The notes below the pieces were generated by a model. That model was not told the origin of the DNA. It saw only the letters and a program-made list of their open reading frames with translations, and searched no databases. From Adineta ricciae (taxonomy: Eukaryota; Rotifera; Eurotatoria; Adinetida; Adinetidae), in NCBI GenBank assembly GCA_905250025.1, contig CAJNOJ010000105.1, forward strand, positions 124,001 through 188,000: DNA of 64,000 nt. Direction: 5' to 3'. Every line of letters starts with the position of its first letter. The stretch's first letter is position 1. Below, one piece after another: positions 9,655-21,262 of the stretch. The position numbers and the translations under genes are program-made.

Positions 9655-11440
9655 ACCAAGCATATTACAATTGTGAAGGTTTAAGAACTCATACAGAAGA
9701 TTTGGATATATTACTACATGAATATACTCTACAGATTGTGGTACTTACTGGAGTAGGATCAATGGTCAAATCATTGCCAAATATTCCCGAATATTACTGG
9801 CATGGACAGAAAGGTACAAACAGCTTTGGTGGAGTAGCTATTCTAATACATAACTCGATAAATTCTAAAGTAGTAGCTAAAAGAGACAATTTTCTGGTGG
9901 TTGAACTCGAATTAGGAACAAACGAGATACTACTGGGAGCAGTATATGTTCCACCCGAAAATAAACTACCACTAGATTCATTTGAAATATTCAAAGATAG
10001 AAAATTCTTTTTATTTGGTGATTTTAATGCTAAACATACTTCCTGGGATTGTAAAAAAAATAATGGTTGCGGAATAATATTAAAAGAATGGATAGAGAAA
10101 AATGGATATGAAGGTATCTTTCCATCTGTACCTACATCAAAAAGGTCTGATGCAATAATAGATTTCGGTATAGGTTACTCGTCAATAGGATGGAGTCATG
10201 AAGTAAGTGATATAGGAACATCCGATCACTATCCTGTCTTATTCTCTTCCCCCTTTTCCAATGAAAAACAAATTATTATTAGAAAAACAAAATGGAAAGT
10301 ATTTAATTTCTTTCTATCATGTATTTTTCCATATTGGAACTCATGTGTATACAATATCGAACCACAAGAGTTTTTTGTAATATTCTCGAAATTTTTGAAA
10401 GCATTATGGGATCGTACTAGCTCATATGAGATAGTCAAAAAATATCGACCGCCGTGGCCTGATCATTTAGTTTCATTAGCAAGAGAAGTCAACAACATGC
10501 GGCGTAAATATCGAAGATCATTATGTTTAGATTATTTGTACAGCTATAGAAATATTAGATCACTATTTCGTCTAGCTAAAAGAGAGTTTGAGAAAGAAAG
10601 ACGTGAAACATATATAAAGAATATAAAAGATAAACAAAATATATGGAAAATCGTAAAACCGACATTCAGAGCATATGCCCCACCTTTTCGTGGATTAAAA
10701 GTAAACAACAATGAAATTATAAAACAAGACGAAAAAATAGTTGATCAGCTAGCAAATCATTTTGAAAAGCACTTTTCAAAACCTACACATAATAAAGAAA
10801 ATAAAGATCATAAAGAGTATATCGAAAACTACGAAAAAATATTAAATCAACCAAAAATGGAAATAGAACCTATAGGAATAGAAGAGGTTTATAAACAGTG
10901 GACTAAAATGTCTTCTAAAAAATCTACAGATATTTTCGGAATTTCGGCCTTTTTACTAAAAAATCTTCCATCAGATTATATTAGTGTACTCACTGTTCTC
11001 TTTAACAATTGTATAAAAAAAGGCGAATTTTTCGAAATGGGAAAAGTAGCAAAAGTTATTTGCCTATCCAAAGACGGTTGTTATCCAACCGAAGAACGTT
11101 TAAGACCTATTTCTCTACTTCCTAATCTAAGCAAATTATTAGAGAGATGTATTCATACAAAGATTTTAAAATGGTGTTCGGATCAGGGAATCTACGTCGA
11201 TGAACAGTCTGGTTTCACTCCTAATAGGAGATTACAAACGCGAATACTCACGATTTGTGAAGATATACGTCTAACGATAGCAGCACCAAATAGACCTATG
11301 TTAGGGATATTTGTTGATTTTAAAAGCGCATTCGTTAAGATGTGGCACCCTGTACTTCTAACCAATTTGATAAAATTAGATATGCCATTAAACTTGGTTA
11401 GATATATCTTTGAATGGTTAAGTGAAAGATCCATGCGGGN
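9655..11440 (+). mobile_element. Non-LTR retrotransposon (LINE) fragment, endonuclease plus partial reverse transcriptase
   Basis: The open frame encodes an apurinic-type endonuclease. It starts YYNCEGLRTH, has the GDFNAKHTSWDC block and ends with the GTSDHYPVLF signature. It then enters a reverse transcriptase with RPISLLPNLSKLLER, EQSGFTPNRR and GIFVDFKSAF, where the first catalytic Asp is kept. The usual Glu-Thr of the endonuclease motif (LTET type) reads Thr-Gly-Val, which predicts loss of nuclease activity. The frame breaks at an N (11440), before the YxDD box. No ORF1, 3' tail or target-site duplication is visible. It is a dead or partly assembled element; I do not assign a clade. Confidence 0.88.
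11440..11440. other. Single N in the LINE reverse transcriptase (probable contig join)
   Basis: The RT frame loses its expected continuation here and the YxDD region is missing. A hydrophobic stretch ending FFINDL follows within 90 bases and resembles the RT segment before YxDD, so some RT sequence may have been lost at the join. Confidence 0.6.
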
Positions 11441-11608
11441 AAATGTACGATGCATGTACAAACAAAAGAATGTAAGACATCAAATTACTCGTCTTCTTTT
11501 TTTCTTCATTAACGACCTTCATCATTGAAAAGTGGAGATAAGAATACCACTGAAATATATACTTCGGTTTCGTTGCGTTTTCTTTTCATTGTTCTATCGA
11601 ATCGCAAC

Positions 11609-12391
11609 ATGTTGAAATTGATCCTTGTATTCGTTTTATGTATGTCCGTGTTGGGCAAAAAGGAAGAGCAGAAAAAAGGCGATGATTTCTGTCCGAAACT
11701 TCGTAATGTTCTCTGTGTTCAAAATATTCTTCGCGAGATTTTGTATTCCAATGGAATATTAAGAAATACTGCCAACGAAATCGAACAACTCATCGTAAGT
11801 AGGTGTTGAACTCTTACGATCGGATCTTTGTTTTTATAGATTAGATACGAGCCCAATGAAGAACTTCTCAACAACAACATCAAATCTCGTAAGAGCGCTA
11901 TCGAATCGAAACTTCCGAAAGCGAAATACCATCTTCAATTCGCTAATCAAACTAACATTAACCAAGTATTGGAAGTTCTACGAGACGACTTTTTTTCTAA
12001 GATATATCTTTTTTTTTCTATACACTAGGCTGACCTGATCAATTTGGTACAAGAAGAAGCCAATGCTTATGCTTACTTATACAATTCGATCAAGAATGTT
12101 CTTAAAGTCGGTAACGAGTTCGAAAAATCGACAGAGAGATTATTCAAACAAGCTTTGACAGACATCCAAGAGAATATCATCTGTCGATATCGATCGATTT
12201 TGAATGTTTATTCAGCAAGTTCGACACCAATCAGCGAAGTCGGCGGAATTGAATTCGCCGGAAGCGATAAGAAAGGTTTATGGAAATCATTCTTATACAA
12301 CGTACACTCAGTCATCATCGCTCGGTTATCACGCGAATGGGCGGATCATGCGGAGAATTTCCTCAACAACGTCGAATCGAAATTGTCATGA
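11609..12391 (+). CDS. Secreted small helical protein, family not recognised
   Basis: Three exons (11609-11794, 11840-11965, 12029-12391) join in phase 0 into 224 codons. The start is chosen at MLKLILVFVLCMSVLG because it begins a clear signal peptide; an upstream in-frame ATG would bury it. The mature part has two early cysteines (DFC, VLC) and is predicted to be helical, rich in Asn, Glu and Lys. The second intron donor (CAA|gtattg) is weaker than the others. It lies directly after the LINE fragment and is not part of the duplicated block. It could be an effector or structural secreted protein; no function can be assigned. Confidence 0.65.
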
Positions 12392-12512
12392 AATACTCAC
12401 GAACTTAGCATAAACTCACTTTTTCTTTTGTAGTAGTAGTTGCTTTTATTATATTCAAGAAATTAATAAATTCGAAAGTAATAACAGTGAAAAATTTCAA
12501 AAGATATCGTCT

Positions 12513-13511
12513 CTATAGTTTTGGAAATAGATGGGCAAGATCAACACGATCAGTTTCATTCAGATGAAGACTTAACGCTTCTGTCACAGGTTCCAAATGT
12601 TCGGGTTTACGTGGTCCGACGATAACTCCTGTGATTCGATCGTCACTTAATAACCACGCTAAACTTATACCAGCAAGACTTACATCACCGAATCGTTGTT
12701 TACTGAATTTTTTCATTGAATCTAAACCATCGAATATGCTATCTTGATTTTGAACGAAGATTTCGTATGGATCAGGTCGTAATGACATACGAGAACCGGA
12801 TTCATAATGCAAACCACGTTGATATTTTCCTGTTAACCATCCACCAGCCAACGGACTATAAGGAGTAAAGCCAAGGCCGTGTTTCGAACATATTTGTAAG
12901 ATTTTTTCTGCCTCTTGATAACCCAATAACGACATGGAGTTTTGCACCCATTCATATCGATTTAAATTTCGACTCTCACAAATCAATAAACTTCTCTCTA
13001 ACTCTTCACAACTGATATTTGACGCTCCAAATGCCCGTATTCTTCCATTTCTTTGTAATTCATCGAAACAAGTCAGAGTTTCTTCGAGCGGAGTTTTGTC
13101 GTCCATTTCATGCGACAAATACATATCTAATCGTTCAACTCCAAAACGTTGTAATGTACCATCCACTCTTTCTAATATTCGTCCTCTTGATAATCCACTA
13201 CTATCACCAGTAAACATTGGATTGTACGTTTTCGAACTAAGCACAACTTTAGATCGCAGTTTTTCATCGGCTTTCTTCAACCAAGTACCGATATATGATT
13301 CACTTCGACCGCCACCATACGCATCAGCGGTATCAAATGTGTTTATGCCGAGACGAACAGCAGCATCGAGAATTTCGTGAGCTTGTTCTTCATTTTCAGC
13401 GCGATCGAATAACGAAGGTTCAGAACCAATACCACCAAAACAACCACAGCCGAGAATTACACGGGATATCTCGATGTTTGTTTGTCCTACTCTTCGATAC
13501 TGCATTTTCAT
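12513..13511 (-). CDS. Aldo/keto reductase
   Basis: A single 332-codon exon. It has the AKR TIM-barrel layout with the complete catalytic tetrad Asp60, Tyr65 (FDTADAYGGG), Lys94 (LSSK) and His134 (YLSHEMD). The late GVIVGPRKPEHLEP segment binds the NADP(H) phosphate. The family reduces aldehydes and ketones with NADPH in the cytosol. The intronless structure and resemblance to bacterial YhdN-type AKRs suggest a bacterial origin, but related AKRs exist in fungi and plants too. It is convergent with the secreted-protein gene, with a ~120 bp spacer. Confidence 0.92.
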   Translation of the reverse strand: MKMQYRRVGQTNIEISRVILGCGCFGGIGSEPSLFDRAENEEQAHEILDAAVRLGINTFDTADAYGGGRSESYIGTWLKKADEKLRSKVVLSSKTYNPMFTGDSSGLSRGRILERVDGTLQRFGVERLDMYLSHEMDDKTPLEETLTCFDELQRNGRIRAFGASNISCEELERSLLICESRNLNRYEWVQNSMSLLGYQEAEKILQICSKHGLGFTPYSPLAGGWLTGKYQRGLHYESGSRMSLRPDPYEIFVQNQDSIFDGLDSMKKFSKQRFGDVSLAGISLAWLLSDDRITGVIVGPRKPEHLEPVTEALSLHLNETDRVDLAHLFPKL

Positions 13512-13890
13512 CTAGAAAGAATTCGTTGTACGTCATTAAAAAAAGACCACGTCAGCATGTGATGTTATCGTTTTTCATCCTTATCTTAAAACAAGAATAA
13601 ATTTGCACCTATAGAGAACATTAATATCGACTCATTGATGGACTTTTTCATCTTCTACATCTTGGATCCTACAAATGTTGATATCGATGTTCATAGTTTA
13701 ACTATTCTTTGTTAATGATTGATTGTGTTTCACTTAATTTCAACTTGATTCAATCATGTTTACAAGATCATTTTAATATTGAAGCGCCAATTTTCGTCCC
13801 TTCACGAATTTTTTGTATTATCATACACAAGTTTAATATTTAAACTTTTTATAATCGCGCGCCTGTTCTGAAATATAATCTCTCGCGTTT

Positions 13891-14247
13891 ATGGTCATAT
13901 CCGGAATTACAAAAAAATGTTCGTTCTTGCTTGACTCTGCCAAGCTCGTTGATCAATTTATTCCTATTCGAATTGATATTAACTTGTTTTAGATTGATAA
14001 TCCGAAAGATGTTGACTTTTCATTCGAAAAACTTTACAGTAGAGAGACATTCTCATTATTTGCATCATTGCGTGATGGAATTGAGAAAAGATATGAACGA
14101 AGGAATTATTGTTGTTACGAGAAAGGAAAAAAGGGAATAGTCGAAATCGATTGCACCGTTCGACAGAAATACTTGTTAACGATTTTGATCAAATCATCGA
14201 ATAATATGTTAGTGCAAAGGATAAATCGAAGACAAATACAAAGATAA
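13891..14247 (+). CDS. Possible two-exon small gene, unknown
   Basis: An open stretch of about 84 codons (stop at 14247) follows an intron-acceptor-like TTGTTTTAG. A short upstream frame starts with ATG at 13891. Joining at a GT after the codons for AKL removes a ~45-base intron and gives about 100 residues, beginning MVISGITKKC and ending RINRRQIQR. The product is basic and has no recognisable domain. It could also be a terminal exon of a larger gene or chance. Support is only the open length and the splice-like border. Confidence 0.28.
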
Positions 14248-14763
14248 CTTCTTTCATTCTGTGAATAAAATCTGAAAATGTTTTTTTTTTATTGGTTCAT
14301 TCAACCTTCAAGTATCAAATGTCACTCATCATAACTAAAGGAAGTGTCACAAGCACGACCCATCGCTTTCTTTCCTATTCTGTCGAACAAAAAAAAAGAG
14401 AATAAAAAATTTCAATCTTTACATCTAACTAAACATCACTTAACATTATAAACGACAAATCATATTCGAACGACATCTGTACAGCAATAAACGTATTGAC
14501 TTTTTTTTCTCGATCATTAGCGCATTTGCAATAGATGTGAAACTAATTGATATGTCATGCGTATGATTCAACATTGTCATCGAATCGATCGTTGTACATA
14601 TACGCGTTGGTTTTTAATAACTTTTAGTAGCACAATTGGTGTATACACTTGATAAATAAGTTGAATAATCCATGTATCATATACCTTTTCTACACAAGAA
14701 AACAGTTGAAGGTTTTGTCTGGTTCAATAGAATATAGGAGAATTATACGTAGTTTAATTTTAG
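14248..14763. other. Intergenic / 5' region before the P4-ATPase
   Basis: About 500 AT-rich bases with a T10 run near 14281. The first P4-ATPase exon (initiator Met) must lie here or further upstream, but I could not place it. No other gene is visible. Confidence 0.4.
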
Positions 14764-17700
14764 TTACGAGTCGGAAGTTCCGAGCAAATGAACGTCGTGA
14801 TGATAGTACACAAGAGTTCGTGGTAAGTACTGCTGATTTGTTAATAAGAGGCAAAAACGAAGAGAATTATGTATGTTTAGAACAATCGAATATCTACATC
14901 AAAGTACAATTTAATAACGTTTTTACCAAAGAATCTCTTTGAACAATTTCGACGCTTAGCCAATAGCTATTTTTTAATACTCGTGTGTTTACAAGTAACG
15001 AGAAAGCAATTGATCCGTCTTTGATGTACTGTATTCTTCTTTAGTTCATACCACAAGTCACTTCCTTAACACCTGGTACAAGTATTGCGCCGCTGTCTGT
15101 TGTATTGTTGATTACTGCGATCAAAGACGCTGTCGATGATATTGTTCGATGATTTGAATATCTTCTTCGCATCATTTGTTTGAGTTTTTTTTCTTCATAG
15201 CGAAGACATCGAAGTGATAAACAGATCAATAATCGGCAGGTGAATATTTTAGCTGGACGTGAATTGATCCGTAAGAAATGGCAAGAAGTTCAAGTTGGTG
15301 ATATTATACAAGTGGAAAACAACGAGTTTATTCCTGTAAGACATTAGGAGAAGCAAACGAACGAGAAAATATGCGTTTTTCAGGCTGATATGGTTCTACT
15401 ATCGACTAGTAAACCGAATGGTCTTTGCTTTATTGAAACAGCGGAGTTGGATGGAGAGATCAATCTTAAACAGCGTCGAGCGTTGCATGAAACTTGTTCT
15501 CTTGAAGATTACATTGATCGCTTAGTCAGTTTTAATGGTAAAATTTCTAAGATTATTCCTTCTAGAAGTGTGTTTGACTTTGTTTGTAGGTGAAATTGAA
15601 TGCGAAGCACCGAATAATAGACTTGAGCGTTTTCAAGGAAATCTAATCTGGAATGAGAAGGTCTTAGCATTGACGAATGAGAATATTCTTTTACGCGGAG
15701 CGAAACTGAAAAATACTCAATGGGTGTTCGGCAGTATGAACTTGACTTCGTTGATATTTTTATAAGTGTCATATTTTAAGTCGTCTGCTATGCTGGTTCA
15801 GATACAAAGATCATGAAAAACAGTGGAATAGCCATATTTAAACGAACTAAAATCGATCATCTACTCAACCGATTTATCATAAGTGTATAACTACCGATTC
15901 TTTTCCTTTCTTTCAAACATGAATTCTTCCATTCAGATCTTTCTGTTGTTACTCATCATGTGTACCATAATGACAATATCCAATGGTCTTTGGGAGTCTT
16001 CCATCGGTTATCATTTTCGTATTTATGTGCCATGGGAAACGTATATCTCTACAGAGCGCCGGCTTGGCGCACTCGAAAGAAGTTTATTAACATTCTTTTC
16101 ATATGCTATTATATTGCACACTGTAATTCCGATCTCGCTTTATGTTAGCATAGAAATTATCCGTTTGATCCTTTCAAAATGGATCGATTGGGATAATAGA
16201 ATGTATTACGAACCAAATAATGTTCAAGCACAAGCTCGTACAACGACGTTAAATGAAGAATTAGGCCAAATTCAGTATATATTCTCGGATAAAACAGGAA
16301 CATTAACACAAGTGAGTTTACAATTCAACTGAATTTATAATATATACATATTCTTTTTTATAGAATATGATGACTTTCAAAAAGTGTTCAATTCGAGGGC
16401 AACTTTATGGGTATGCGGATGATGAAATCGAAGGTAGTGATATAAGATCTGTAGATTTTCAAGAGAAATATGGGACTTTCCAATGGTACGACAAGAAATT
16501 ATTGGATGCTATTGAGCGGAATGATCGTAATGTGCATCGATTTTTTACGTTACTATCTGTTTGCCATACAGTAATGTCAGAAGAAAAAGATGGAGAGATT
16601 ATCTATCAAGCGCAATCGCCGGATGATGATGCACTTGTTTCTGCCTCACGTGCATTTGGATTTATGTTTCTCGTAAGAGATTTCGTGTGTTGACAGGAAG
16701 AATCGCCTGATTTACTTTACAGGATCGTACACAAAATAGCATTACAGTTCGTTTTGGAGATAGAGAAGAAACGTATGATCTGCTGCACATACTTGATTTC
16801 GACAATGATCGAAAACGGATATCCGTGATTGTTAAACAACATGGAAGAATCTTTTTATATTGTAAAGGCGCTGATTCGAAAATCGAGGAACGATTAGATC
16901 CATCGGAAAGAGGCTTAATGGCAATAACCAATGATCATTTACACGTAAATGATGCTTTATCTATTTCCACTCTACCCTCATTTTCTTCTAGCAATTTGCA
17001 ACGAACGGTTTGCGAACTCTTTGTTTAGCATATAAAGAATTGCACGAAAGTGATTATGAAATATGGGCGAAAAAATTACATGCGGCAACGTAAGAGAGTT
17101 CCGTAGAACGAAGAATTTAGCTCTGGTTTACTTTCTAGAACAAGTATGGATAGACGAGATGAAAAAGTAAGCAAAGCTTATGAAGAAATCGAAAAGAATC
17201 TCAAGTTGCTTGGTGCGACGGCCATCGAAGATAAACTACAAGACGGCGTACCTGAATGTATCGAGCGTTTAACATCCGCCGGTATTAAAATTTGGGTGTT
17301 AACTGGTGATAAACTAGGTAAATAAGAGTTCTGCAAGCGTATTATGTCTTTGATTAGAACAATATTTAAGAAACGGCTCGTAATATTGGTTTATCATGTC
17401 GATTATTAACGGATGCAATGGTTCTGTATAATATTGAAGAAGACACTGAAGACGCAGTTAAAGAAAAGTTACGACGAATTCGTAATGATATGATTCGTAA
17501 AATCGAGCAGTTATTCAACGTTCAGATCGAAGATAAAACTAAAAGACTCAATTGGAAGGACTGGGGTATCGATGTGATGAATTTCGATCAACACCGAAAA
17601 TCGACACAACAAACTGAACGGGATGAGGAAGCATTTCAAGGTTTCGGGTTGCTTATCACCGGCTCAGCGCTATTATTCGCTTTGAATGAAGGCCTCAAGA

Positions 17701-19100
17701 TGAAATTTCTCGAAATCAGTACTATGTGTCAAGCGGTTATCTGCTGCCGCGTAACACCGTTGCAAAAAGCTCAGGTTGTTGATTTAGTTATGAAGAATGA
17801 GGACAAAATTACCTTAGCAATCGGCGATGGAGCGAACGATGTGTCCATGATACAAAGTAATTTCATAGTTCTTCGCTCTCGCAAGCAAAAATTCCGCTTT
17901 CCTCCCCGTAGAAGCACATATTGGCGTCGGTATCAGCGGACAAGAAGGTCGTCAGGCTGTTCTAGCAAGTGATTATAGTCTAGGTCAATTTCGTTTCCTT
18001 GAAAGATTGCTACTTGTTCACGGGCGTTGGTCGTACATGCGAATTTCGAAATTTTTACGGTATTTTTTCTATAAGAATGTTGCCTTTGCACTGTGCCATT
18101 TTTGGTTTGGAATTTTCTCGGGCTTTACAGCACAAGTTAGTATGGAAAATACCACACAAACACTGAATTCTTGACTTTTTAGACATTGTTCGATCCATTT
18201 TTTATAGCAACCTATAATATTTTCTTCACTTCACTACCTGTCTTAGTTCTCGGCATTTTCGATCAGGTACACACATTCATCTTGCGCGAAAATGAACTCT
18301 TTCTTTTGCTTAGGACATTAGCGCCGAGCATTCATTGAGTAAACCTCACCTGTAAGTGAGAACCTATCTTTTGGAAAGACCTTCACATTCATTGTCAATT
18401 TCAGATATAAATTTGGTCAAAACGATGAACTTTTCAATAAGAGAATCTTCGCTGAAAGCATTTTGCATGGAATAATATCTTCATGCGTCATATTCTTTGT
18501 TCCATACTTATCTGTGATGAATACGGCACGAGCAAATGGCATAACCTTCAATGATGTACAATCATTTGGTTTTACCGTTGCAACGATCTTAATTATCGTT
18601 GTTAACATCGAAAATGCCTTGGAAGTTTACTCTTGGACGAGTTTTTATCACTTTGTTTTCTGGGGTACAATCGTCGCGCATTTTCTGTTCCACTTCGTGT
18701 TATATTCAACGATAATCCAGAAAATCTATCCGAAAGCGAGGTATCCATACGTTGGCGTTGCTCAAGTGGTTCTATCGACAGGTCATTTTTGGTTTGCGCT
18801 AATCCTTACCTGTGTTATTTTGCTGTTGCCGATATTCTTCCGAGAGTAGGAATCGCATTTTTCTTTCATACGGGAATAGTCGTTTGATTTCTATGTTACA
18901 GATTCTTTCGCATACGTTTTATGCCCACTGAAATCGATCGTGCGAGATTGAATCAAAAGTTTCGTGTGGATGAAAAGATCACGTTTTTTACAGATATCAA
19001 AAAGCATCTTCGGCAAGTTAGACGAGCACCGCGATCAACGTATGCTTTCTCACAAGAAGCCGGCTGGGGTGAACTCATTACTTCGGGAGTAATGCAATAG
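14764..19100 (+). CDS. P4-type ATPase (phospholipid flippase), first exon not placed
   Basis: Many short exons read as a P4-ATPase in order. The N-terminal [16 protein letters not shown] block is at ~14880-15000 and the RHRSD-INNRQ segment at ~15207. The actuator motif Asp-Gly-Glu-Ile is at 15450-15461, phosphorylation site DKTGT at 16288, and ATP-binding CKGAD near 16860. VLTGDK is near 17300 and the hinge [11 protein letters not shown] near 17825. The C-terminal membrane helices end in the stop at 19100. Introns are 45-70 bp and phases agree wherever checked (for example [13 protein letters not shown] across 17855-17921). Flippases move aminophospholipids to the cytosolic leaflet, usually with a CDC50 subunit. 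The actuator normally reads DGET; the Ile is unusual. Confidence 0.9.
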
Positions 19101-20122
19101 GAACTGAAATCATATAACGAAGAAACTCTTTTAATCAAAATTTTTGCAATAAAGATTTGACAGGTGTATAACATAAAACTTCTATGATTACTTTTGAATT
19201 AAGTTAGGCAGAAATCTAAGTGAATCGAAATAGATTTAATTTCTTAGTTTTATCCATTGATCACGGTACTGATCAACTAGGAACTTTTTTTGGAACGATT
19301 TGAAATGTTTGGCCGAACACTTCAAAATATCCCAACTCAATCTCGGCCGTGATCTCTGTCTCCATAAATACTCGAGAGAAGAAAATTGTGTGTATCCGAA
19401 AAGTCGTAACGAACATCTGATCAGATATTTTTCGATTTTGTAATTCATCCAGGAACACTCCGGTATCAATATCATGCGAATGAAATGTACTATGGATCAA
19501 TAGTGCATCAACGCTGTACTAAACGTCACAAACCAAGGCAAAGATAGATTATCAAACGTCTGACCAAACGCGAAGTAAATTTATCATCGACTGATTCCGG
19601 CTAATGTTCGTTGGTGAATAGTATTTGTAAAATATAGCAGGAACATTCCGAGCATGAACAATAATAAACAACCAAGAATTACAGTTTTGTGCATTATATT
19701 AGTTTCTTTCGGATTCGAACACACGTCTTGTAATACAGACACGAAATCACAAAATTGTTCTTAATTAACCTGGTTTGCTGCCCAACAGAACAGCGAATTG
19801 TATTTGTGATGAAATCATATAGAAAAAAGTTTTTATTTCTCTCCAGCAGTTATGCAAAGCGGTTCATCAAGAGAAGAAAAGATCCGTATATGAAAGCAAT
19901 AACAAGCACTACATTCGATATTTTCTTTTCCACGCGTTCTCTATATTCTTGTCAACTACGTCATATACATTTATTTTGAAATGTAGGATTAGAAAACGAA
20001 CCGAAAGTATGACGTGGATACAAAAACAGCAAGACAAGTTGTAGACTTTATTCAACATAATAAGTAAAACAAAACGCACGACAATGTACAATAGCGAATG
20101 ACAAAGCTCTGATGATTTACAT
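19101..20122. other. Intergenic region with an unassigned minus-strand frame
   Basis: About 1 kb between the convergent P4-ATPase and 7TM receptor genes. A 75-codon minus-strand frame (19273-19500, starting MIHSTFHSHD) is preceded by a possible acceptor but has no recognisable domain and no clear partner exon. I treat it as unassigned. Confidence 0.35.
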
Positions 20123-21262
20123 CTACCAGTGTGCTGATGTTGACCATGCTACGGTCAATTGCGTTCGTGTTCGATTGAACATGTATAAGACTTGTTGTCT
20201 CAATATTGATCGAAATAATTGACTGCTCATGGTGTTCAGATAGAATGTTTTACAGTAATTCATGTAATAGAACCATGTTGCAATGTACGAGAGAACTGCA
20301 CTGAACGGTGTTGCTGGTGTAGACCTGAAGAGGTTGTTTAGATAGATGACAACATAAGGTAGATTGAGGAAAATAGTAAGAGATACTTGAAATAACAGCA
20401 TGATAATGAGACTATGGTTGGCTCGGCTGATGACTCGCGCTGGATTTCCATTGGTTGTTCGTGTAGCAGATAGACTGCCCAGATCGACAGTTTGTCGAGC
20501 TACGGCAGGAGCTACAACAGCTCTTTTTTGCGATTGGCGAACATGAAGAATGATAAGTGTTCCGAACACAGCCAAAAAGAATGGAACAATCGCCCCGTTC
20601 AAAAGTGCGAAAAAGAATCCATCGATGATCACAAAAAATGTGTACACACTTCTATCTGGTGTGCATGAGATCGTTGTTGAATTTGGATTAAATTGTCTTA
20701 AATCATACGCAATTACTGTATGCAATGAGAAGATAGCCCAAACGACGAAGATCGCTGGTATAACAATTCGGCAAACTTTAATCGAACTCAATTTTCGCCA
20801 TGCTGCTCGTCGTGACGATGAACAAAACCGATCGATTGATGCACATGTAATATACAGCGATGAGAGACAAGGAAACGTGAATATTGAAAAGTTTCCAAAT
20901 TTACACCAAAATAATGTACGCGCGAACTGTCCGTAACTTTGAGGATTGTAAAGTGAGAGAATTTTCGTAAGAATGAAAATATTGCAGATCAGCAGGTCAC
21001 ATAGTGAACCAACCAGAAAGTACCATGAACATGAGTTGGTTCGCAGTTGTTTTTGTAAGAAAGTGAAGATGTTCAAAAATGCACCACAGACACCACTGAC
21101 GTAAAGAATAACTTCGATGTAACGATCAGCAACATTTAGGATTTGTTTGGTCAGTACGAGATCAGTAACACCAGCAACGGTGTTGGTTGATGAGTTCGAA
21201 GGATCCGACATACGTGGAACAGAAGAGGAAGTCAACTGAGCTGTAGCCATTGAAGGTGGCAT
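20123..21262 (-). CDS. Rhodopsin-like 7TM receptor
   Basis: A single 379-codon exon with seven hydrophobic helices. Family A marks are visible: the TM1 Asn (GAFLNIFTF), the TM3 end reading Asp-Arg-Phe in place of DRY (CASIDRFCSS), a Cys in the second extracellular loop (TISCTPD) and a TM6 Pro (FLNLPYVV). TM7 has YYMNYCKTFYLNTMSS in place of NPxxY. The N-terminus is rich in Ser/Thr and has an N-glycosylation site. The pattern matches the expanded peptide-receptor-like families of bdelloids. The ligand is unknown; a plasma-membrane chemosensory or peptide receptor is inferred. Confidence 0.85.
   Translation of the reverse strand: MPPSMATAQLTSSSVPRMSDPSNSSTNTVAGVTDLVLTKQILNVADRYIEVILYVSGVCGAFLNIFTFLQKQLRTNSCSWYFLVGSLCDLLICNIFILTKILSLYNPQSYGQFARTLFWCKFGNFSIFTFPCLSSLYITCASIDRFCSSSRRAAWRKLSSIKVCRIVIPAIFVVWAIFSLHTVIAYDLRQFNPNSTTISCTPDRSVYTFFVIIDGFFFALLNGAIVPFFLAVFGTLIILHVRQSQKRAVVAPAVARQTVDLGSLSATRTTNGNPARVISRANHSLIIMLLFQVSLTIFLNLPYVVIYLNNLFRSTPATPFSAVLSYIATWFYYMNYCKTFYLNTMSSQLFRSILRQQVLYMFNRTRTQLTVAWSTSAHW

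Larger units (their letters stand above)
1..9655. repeat. Segmental duplication, copy A (left end outside window)
   Basis: This block aligns to 44134-~53840 in the same orientation, with the same six genes in the same order. The offset is 44133 over the first 1.76 kb and drifts to 44076 near 5 kb through small non-coding indels: about 18 extra bases here near 1815 and about 50 extra near 3230-3285. I counted 11 substitutions in the first ~270 aligned bases. The left end lies beyond the window. The right end falls just after a splice donor at 9637, where LINE sequence replaces the rest of the collar gene. A divergence near 4% is what is reported for allele-like copies in bdelloids, but here both copies are on one sequence. 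Confidence 0.95.

Noticed and set aside
11441-11528. FFINDL motif after the N, like the RT segment before YxDD
   Set aside because: Too short and in unclear linkage across the N to claim as RT; noted only as a possibility.
12934-13380. 148-codon plus-strand frame
   Set aside because: Antisense of the aldo/keto reductase, which has a full catalytic tetrad on the other strand.
19236-19500. Two overlapping minus-strand frames of 75-79 codons
   Set aside because: No domain, no partner exon and no clear start; left as unassigned intergenic sequence.
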